Positions 59,549 to 64,000 of a stretch of 64,000 nt of DNA are shown here, one piece after another. Below the pieces are notes generated by a model. The model saw nothing but the letters and a program-made list of their open reading frames with translations. It searched no databases and had not been told where the DNA came from. The stretch covers positions 1 through 64,000 of the forward strand of contig QHBW01000034.1 of assembly GCA_003244205.1 (NCBI GenBank). Direction: 5' to 3'. The DNA comes from Solirubrobacterales bacterium. GTDB taxonomy: Bacteria > Actinomycetota > Thermoleophilia > Solirubrobacterales > Solirubrobacteraceae. Every line of letters starts with the position of its first letter. The first letter of the stretch is position 1. The translations under genes were made by a program, and so were the position numbers.

Positions 59549-60130
59549 ATGGAGGGATCCACCCACCAGGGGACCGCACGAAGCTGGCTGCGCTGCTACC
59601 GCTGCTGGTCGCAAAACCTCGAGGTCCAAGTCCACTACGAGGGAATTCACCGGATCGATCCGCTCACCGGCGAGCGAGCCGAGGCGGTCGATGAGCTTCA
59701 GGAGGCCGTGGTCCAGTGCCTCGACTGCATGCACGACCAACCCCACCTCGGTTATCACAACGGCCGCGTCGAGCCAATCGAGGATCGCTGGGAGCGGATG
59801 ATCGCGGGCACCCCGTGGGTCGCGTCTTGTACCGTCACAGTCGACGCCGACGACGTCGAAACCTGCTCGGGACCTGAGGCCGGAGACGCGCTCTCCTACG
59901 CGGCATTCGGTGACCACGGGACGCGCGAGTTCTTCACCCACGTCCGCTTCCACAAGCACGAGGGCGAAGGAAGCGAGGAACGCATCGTCGTCCATCTGCT
60001 CGTCGAGCTCTACGCGCGTTCGGCCGAGGAGGCCACCGAAGTGCTCGAGCAAGCCTCCCGTGGGGCCCTGGCGATCACCTCGCTGGCCGAGGAGTCGCGG
60101 CCGCCGGCCTCGACCGACGACCCCCACTGA
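59549..60130 (+). CDS. Zinc-ribbon-like protein with two CxxC pairs, unknown function
   Basis: 193 residues, soluble and acidic. The N-terminal part has CYRCWSQ and, about 40 residues later, CLDCMHDQPH, four cysteines fit to bind one zinc. The remainder (CTVTVDADDVETCSGPEAG, FFTHVRFHKHEGEGSEERIVVHLLVELYARSAEEATEVLEQAS) looks like an alpha/beta domain. I do not recognise it. ATG 59549 follows a -10 hexamer by 10 nt. It lies divergently from mobA. Confidence 0.65.
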   Translation: MEGSTHQGTARSWLRCYRCWSQNLEVQVHYEGIHRIDPLTGERAEAVDELQEAVVQCLDCMHDQPHLGYHNGRVEPIEDRWERMIAGTPWVASCTVTVDADDVETCSGPEAGDALSYAAFGDHGTREFFTHVRFHKHEGEGSEERIVVHLLVELYARSAEEATEVLEQASRGALAITSLAEESRPPASTDDPH

Positions 60131-60156
60131 CGCTCAGCGCCCGAGCTGGCTGACGA

Positions 60157-60231
60157 TCAGCGCAGGCCGCGGCGGCGCATGTCGCGCCGGCGGCGGAAGA
60201 TCCGAAAGAAGCGGCGCAGCAGTGATCCCAT
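60157..60231 (-). CDS. Possible 24-residue arginine-rich peptide
   Basis: An ORF starting with ATG three nt after the pckG stop encodes MGSLLRRFFRIFRRRRDMR followed by RRGLR. Eleven or more of its residues are arginine. Very short basic proteins such as the bS22-type ribosomal peptides are often missed, but the sequence here is not an obvious match. Its tight spacing to pckG suggests coupling; it may be chance in GC-rich DNA. Confidence 0.3.
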   Translation of the reverse strand: MGSLLRRFFRIFRRRRDMRRRGLR

Positions 60232-60234
60232 CGC

Positions 60235-62049
60235 TCAGCGCAGCCCCTGTTCGAGCGCCGCGAGCTGACGACGCAGCTCGTCGGGCAACCGATCGCCGAA
60301 CTTCGCGTAGTGCTCCTGGATCGACGGCAGCTCGCCTTGCCACTCGTCTGCGTCGACCTCGAGCAGCATCCGCAGGTCCTCCTCGGAGACGTCGAGCCCG
60401 CTGACCTCGATTGACTCAGGTGTCGGGAGCAGGCCCACCGGTGTCTCCACCGCCTCCGCTTCACCTTGACAGCGCCGGAAGATCCACGCCAGCACACGGG
60501 AGTTCTCACCGTAACCGGGCCACAGCCAGTGACCGTCAGCCGCCTTGCGAAACCAGTTGACATAGAAGATCTTCGGCAGCTTGTCGGCGTCCCCGCGTTC
60601 GCCGACGCTCAGCCAGTGGGCAAAGTAGTCGGCCATGTGGTAGCCACAGAATGGGAGCATCGCAAACGGGTCGAGGCGCAGCTTGCCGACCGCGCCCGCC
60701 GCGGCCGCAGTCGTCTCCGAGGACATGATCGAACCGAGGAAGACGCCGTGGGCCCAGTCGAAGGCCTCGCGCACCAGCGGGACCACCGTCGACCGCCGGC
60801 CGCCGAACAGCATCGCGTCGATCGGCACTCCGACCGAGTCCTCCCACTCCGGTGCAATCGCTGGGTCCTGGGAGGCGGGCGTGGTGAAACGCGCATTGGG
60901 GTGTGCTGCCGGGTTGTCCGAGCCAGCCGACCAGTCGTTGCCATGCCAATCGATCAGGTGTAAGGGAGCTTCGTCCGTCAGTCCCTCCCACCAGACGTCG
61001 CCGTCATCGGTGCGCGCACAGTTGGTGAAGATCGAGTTCTCCCGGAGCGTCTCGAGCGCGTTCGGGTTGGTCTTGAACCCCGTCCCCGGCGCGACGCCGA
61101 AGAAGCCGGCCTCCGGGTTGATCGCGTAGAGGCGCCCGTCGTCGCCGAACTTCATCCAGGCGATGTCGTCGCCGATCGTCTCGACCTTCCACCCCTCCAG
61201 CGTGGGGATGAGCATCGCGAGGTTGGTCTTCCCGCAAGCTGACGGGAACGCCCCGGTGACGAACTTGGTGTCGCCCTCGGGGGAGGTGAGCTTGAGGATC
61301 AGCATGTGCTCGGCCATCCAGCCCTCGTCGCGCGCCATCACCGACGCGATCCGCAGCGCGAAGCACTTCTTGCCCAGCAGCGCGTTGCCGCCGTACCCCG
61401 ACCCGTATGACCAGATCTCCCGGGTCTCGGGGTAGTGCACGATGTACTTGTTGTCAGCGTTGCAGGGCCAGGGCACGTCCTCGACGCCAGCGCTGAGCGG
61501 CATGCCGACCGAGTGCAGGCACGGGACAAACTCTTCTCCGTCGCCGAGCGCGTCGAGCGCACCCTGACCCATGCGGGTCATGATGCGCATGCTCGTGGCC
61601 ACGTAGGCAGAGTCCGTGCACTGGACGCCGATGTGGCTCTTGTCGGACCCCAGCGGCCCCATCGAGAACGGGACCACGTACATAGTGCGCCCGACCATCG
61701 AGCCGCGGAAGAGCTCGGTGAGCAGTGCACGCATCTCGGCCGGATCGCGCCAGTGGTTGGTCGGCCCGGCGTCGTCCTCGGATTCCGAGCAGATGAACGT
61801 CCGATCCTCGACGCGCGCCACGTCGGCCGGATCGGAGCGGGCAAGGTAGGAATTCGGGCGCTTGGCGTCGGACAGGCGCTCGAAGGTGCCGGCGTCGATC
61901 AACAGCTGGCAGAGATGGTCGTACTCCTCGGCGGATCCATCACACCAGTGGATCGTCTCGGGCTGCGTGAGCTCGGCGAGCTCCTCGACCCACGAGATCA
62001 GGCGCTGGTTGCTGGTCGGGGCGGTCGTCTCGGCGGAGCTTTGGGACAC
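60235..62049 (-). CDS. pckG: Phosphoenolpyruvate carboxykinase, GTP type
   Basis: 604 residues from GTG 62049. It interconverts oxaloacetate and PEP with GTP in gluconeogenesis or anaplerosis. Family signatures: [47 protein letters not shown], the P-loop [15 protein letters not shown] near residue 271, [31 protein letters not shown] and [16 protein letters not shown] at about 62106 could add 19 residues, but it would abut the -10 hexamer TATAGG (62101-62106). The chosen start is preceded by AGGAG. Confidence 0.95.
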   Translation of the reverse strand: MSQSSAETTAPTSNQRLISWVEELAELTQPETIHWCDGSAEEYDHLCQLLIDAGTFERLSDAKRPNSYLARSDPADVARVEDRTFICSESEDDAGPTNHWRDPAEMRALLTELFRGSMVGRTMYVVPFSMGPLGSDKSHIGVQCTDSAYVATSMRIMTRMGQGALDALGDGEEFVPCLHSVGMPLSAGVEDVPWPCNADNKYIVHYPETREIWSYGSGYGGNALLGKKCFALRIASVMARDEGWMAEHMLILKLTSPEGDTKFVTGAFPSACGKTNLAMLIPTLEGWKVETIGDDIAWMKFGDDGRLYAINPEAGFFGVAPGTGFKTNPNALETLRENSIFTNCARTDDGDVWWEGLTDEAPLHLIDWHGNDWSAGSDNPAAHPNARFTTPASQDPAIAPEWEDSVGVPIDAMLFGGRRSTVVPLVREAFDWAHGVFLGSIMSSETTAAAAGAVGKLRLDPFAMLPFCGYHMADYFAHWLSVGERGDADKLPKIFYVNWFRKAADGHWLWPGYGENSRVLAWIFRRCQGEAEAVETPVGLLPTPESIEVSGLDVSEEDLRMLLEVDADEWQGELPSIQEHYAKFGDRLPDELRRQLAALEQGLR

Positions 62050-62100
62050 GGGGACAGGTGACTCCTGGGGGTTTGAATGAAGATCGGTGTTCGCAGGCAC

Positions 62101-62106
62101 CCTATA
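62101..62106 (-). promoter_or_regulatory. -10 element upstream of pckG
   Basis: Minus-strand TATAGG directly precedes a GTG triplet but lies about 52 nt before the GTG chosen as start. A leader of about 45 nt with AGGAG would result. No convincing -35 is seen. Confidence 0.4.
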
Positions 62107-62149
62107 CCCGCCTGCTGGACGCGCGACGCCGCGCCTGGGCGAGACGCTG

Positions 62150-62695
62150 CTACTCGACGTTGCCGTCGGCCCCGGGCGTCTCCTCGCCCGGGGTCTTGCG
62201 CGGCACGAGCACGAGGCGCTTGAACTCGGCCACCAGCAGCCCGTCCTGGTTGAGCACCCGCGTGTGCACCCTGACGGTGCCGCGGTCCGGCTTGGACTGT
62301 GACGGACGCACGTCGAGCACCTCGGTCTCACAGAACAGGGTGTCGCCGTGGAACACCGGTGCCGGGTGCTTGAGCTCCTCGGTGGCGAGGTTGGCGATCG
62401 CCTTGCCAGAGATGTCGGAGACCGACATCCCGAGCGCCAGCGAGTAGACCAGCGGGCCTACGACGACGTTGCGGCGCTGCTGTGACTGGGCCGCGTAGAC
62501 GTCGTTGAGGTGCAGCGGATGGTGGTTCATCGTGATCAGGCAGAAGAGGTGGTCGTCGGCCTCGGTGACCGTCTTTGCCGGCCAGTGCTTGTAGACCGCG
62601 CCGACCTCGAACTCCTCGAGGTAGCGGCCGTAGGGATGGGCGCCCGAGGCCTCGCGGGCGGCTTGGTCGGTCTCGACGGCTTCAGTGTCTGGCAT
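62150..62695 (-). CDS. MaoC-like acyl-CoA hydratase
   Basis: 181 residues, single hot-dog domain. The hydratase 2 motif with catalytic Asp/His appears as [26 protein letters not shown]. The later [17 protein letters not shown] and [23 protein letters not shown] follow mesaconyl-CoA hydratase and R-specific enoyl-CoA hydratase relatives. With a Ccr gene in the window, a role in the ethylmalonyl-CoA pathway is possible. ATG 62695 has CAGGAG nine nt upstream. Confidence 0.85.
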   Translation of the reverse strand: MPDTEAVETDQAAREASGAHPYGRYLEEFEVGAVYKHWPAKTVTEADDHLFCLITMNHHPLHLNDVYAAQSQQRRNVVVGPLVYSLALGMSVSDISGKAIANLATEELKHPAPVFHGDTLFCETEVLDVRPSQSKPDRGTVRVHTRVLNQDGLLVAEFKRLVLVPRKTPGEETPGADGNVE

Positions 62696-62736
62696 CTGGG
62701 CGCTCCTGGGTGGGGTTGGCGCGCGAGGGTACCGCG

Positions 62737-62753
62737 CGGCGGCTCAGCCGCCG
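62737..62753. terminator. Short GC palindrome at end of secreted-protein gene
   Basis: CGGCGGCT and AGCCGCCG (62737-62744 and 62746-62753) flank one base and overlap the stop codon of the minus-strand secreted-protein gene. It could form a compact hairpin at the 3' end; no T-tract follows, so terminator function is uncertain. Confidence 0.3.
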
Positions 62754-63520
62754 GTAGGCAACGCGCCGTTTGCCGCGGCTTGGCGTGGCGCGCGCGCGGG
62801 GCACGCGATCGACGGCTGGGCGGCCAACGGGCAGAGGATTCGATCCGACGCCGCGCCGGCGCTCGGCCCACACGGGGGACAGCAGAGGCCGCTTATGCCG
62901 ATGCAGGCGCCGACGTCCAGCGCCCTGGCGAAGGCCGAATCGTAAGGGCGGTTGCACGCCGCATCGAGCGATTGGGCCAGCACGGTGTGGGGGCCGTAGC
63001 CGAAGCTCGCCCCGACCTGCAGGACGACATGCCCACTCGCCACGGCCGGGGCGCCGACATCACAGAGACCAGCCTTGGGCATCGGGACGGCCCGGCCGGC
63101 CCGGCGCGCCGTGAATGGGTTTGCCACCTCGATCGCGCTCGGGCCCCGCGACAGCCGGCCCCCCGCGACGCGCAGCCCGATCCTGGCGATGTCGGGGTAG
63201 AGCGCGCCCGCTGGGCGGCGGTTGGCGATCGCCGCCAGCAGCGTGACGCGACCGTGCGCGAGCGTCGGGAGCCGCTCCACGGTGACGTAATCGAGCCCCG
63301 AGCCCGTGGGCAGGGTGACGTGCGCGGTCCCGCTTGGCGCTCCCCGCACGTGTTGGCCGAGACGGAAGTCCAGGCGAGCCACCGTGACATCGGCGCGCGC
63401 GGGACCCTGGATGCCGACCAGCCAGGCGCCGTGGCCATCGCGTGCCACCCTCGTGGCAGCGGCGGCCGACGCCCCCAGCGCCACGACCAGCGCCACGACC
63501 GCGGTCAGCAACCGATACAC
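62744..63520 (-). CDS. Secreted protein with cysteine-rich C-terminus, unknown function
   Basis: 258 residues. A signal peptide (LLTAVVALVVALGASAAAA) leads to a beta-rich domain (GAWLVGIQGPARADVTVARLDFRLGQ, GRVTLLAAIANRRPAG). The last 70 residues contain eight or so cysteines, including CIGISGLCCPPCG. This cluster may form disulfides or bind metal outside the cell. No known family is recognised. Confidence 0.65.
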   Translation of the reverse strand: MYRLLTAVVALVVALGASAAAATRVARDGHGAWLVGIQGPARADVTVARLDFRLGQHVRGAPSGTAHVTLPTGSGLDYVTVERLPTLAHGRVTLLAAIANRRPAGALYPDIARIGLRVAGGRLSRGPSAIEVANPFTARRAGRAVPMPKAGLCDVGAPAVASGHVVLQVGASFGYGPHTVLAQSLDAACNRPYDSAFARALDVGACIGISGLCCPPCGPSAGAASDRILCPLAAQPSIACPARAPRQAAANGALPTGG

Positions 63521-63573
63521 GCCAACCGTCCTAGCACACCGCGGCTGGGCGGAGCCGGCGCCACAGGGGCCAC

Positions 63574-64000
63574 TCAGGCCGCCCAGCGAAAGCCGATCGC
63601 CTCCAGCGCGGGCGCCAGCGGGCTGGCAGGCAACCCCGCCGCTGGATCGCTGTCGTTGTAGGCACTCGGAGCGATGTCGTTAGGCGCATCGGGATGAAAG
63701 AGCGCGGCGAGGTACTGGATCTGGCCCCGGCCCGGGCCAAGCTCGAACTGACCGCCTCCATAGGCGCCGATCCCGTGCTGCTCGCAATGGTCGTAGGCGT
63801 TGCAGAGCTCCTGCAGCGAGCCGAGCCTCGACGGCTTGATGTTGACCATGCGCGGCTGGAAGGGCAGGCCTTCGATATCCGCCACGGTGTGGATGTTGGC
63901 GTCCCACGTGATGCGATCGCGGTAGGGCACGAGAACCGGGTCGGTGTGCTCGTCGAGCGCGGGATCCTCGATCCAGGCGTCGGGGAAGGCCTGCGCGACG
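63574..64000 (-). CDS. Enolase-superfamily enzyme, C-terminal part (runs off window)
   Basis: Only the last ~141 residues are present; the gene continues past the right edge. DAWIEDPALDEHTDPVL and ITWDANIHTVADIEG match the metal-binding strands of a muconate-lactonising or o-succinylbenzoate-synthase-like barrel. VNIKPSRLGSLQELCNAYDHCEQHGIGAYGGGQFELG holds the catalytic lysine strand and closing loop. The reaction cannot be fixed from this fragment. Confidence 0.75.
   Translation of the reverse strand, partial: VAQAFPDAWIEDPALDEHTDPVLVPYRDRITWDANIHTVADIEGLPFQPRMVNIKPSRLGSLQELCNAYDHCEQHGIGAYGGGQFELGPGRGQIQYLAALFHPDAPNDIAPSAYNDSDPAAGLPASPLAPALEAIGFRWAA

Overview
The window is about 70% GC, almost free of mobile DNA and gene-dense. 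It carries a complete set of coenzyme F420 genes, several leaderless promoters with actinobacterial -35/-10 spacing, a GTP-type PEP carboxykinase, a c-di-AMP riboswitch ahead of a resuscitation-factor-like gene, and many acyl-CoA enzymes. Together these point to a chromosomal segment of a high-GC actinobacterium, most likely a deep-branching Thermoleophilia (Solirubrobacterales-like) member; that placement is inference. No rRNA, CRISPR array, insertion sequence or phage gene was seen. No stretch over 300 bases lacks a gene; the largest gaps are 24263-24519 (a riboswitch) and 14887-15049 (a GC-rich repeat).

Layout. 82-7546 (minus) is one transcription unit: acyl-CoA dehydrogenase, class III adenylate cyclase, then a three-subunit respiratory-type formate dehydrogenase whose catalytic subunit is read through an in-frame UGA (selenocysteine) with a clear SECIS hairpin. 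7663-12195 holds a lytic transglycosylase, a membrane protein, a secreted glycosidase, a collagen/BclA-like ORF and three tRNAs (Trp, Leu, Leu). 12265-20341 is mostly catabolic: amidase, acyl-CoA carboxylase beta subunit, 3-hydroxyacyl-CoA dehydrogenase, enoyl-CoA hydratase and HMG-CoA lyase. 20367-26730 is the F420 region: fno, cofD, cofC, cofE and, on the other strand, fbiC, with a c-di-AMP-controlled peptidoglycan hydrolase between them.

28323-34247 is a tightly overlapping minus-strand operon encoding a double glycosyltransferase (GT2 fused to a glucosyl-3-phosphoglycerate-synthase-like domain), an FAD oxidoreductase, a NodS-like methyltransferase, an acyl-CoA-dehydrogenase-like flavoprotein, a NodB-type deacetylase, a degenerate receiver protein and an orphan protein. 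It looks like an undescribed glycan or glycolipid modification pathway. 34273-47231 contains YgfZ, an exonuclease/GIY-YIG fusion, a membrane mannosyltransferase-like protein, a MarR/MFS pair, an esterase, crotonyl-CoA reductase, galactokinase and an M28 peptidase.

48462-55573 is a compact type IV secretion-like operon (TcpC/VirB8-, VirB2-, TcpE/VirB3-, VirB4- and VirB6-like genes) with no relaxase or coupling protein in the window. 55666-64000 holds an SCP2/hydrolase fusion, moaA and mobA (cofactor synthesis that the formate dehydrogenase would need), PEP carboxykinase, a MaoC hydratase, and the C-terminal part of an enolase-superfamily enzyme running off the right edge.
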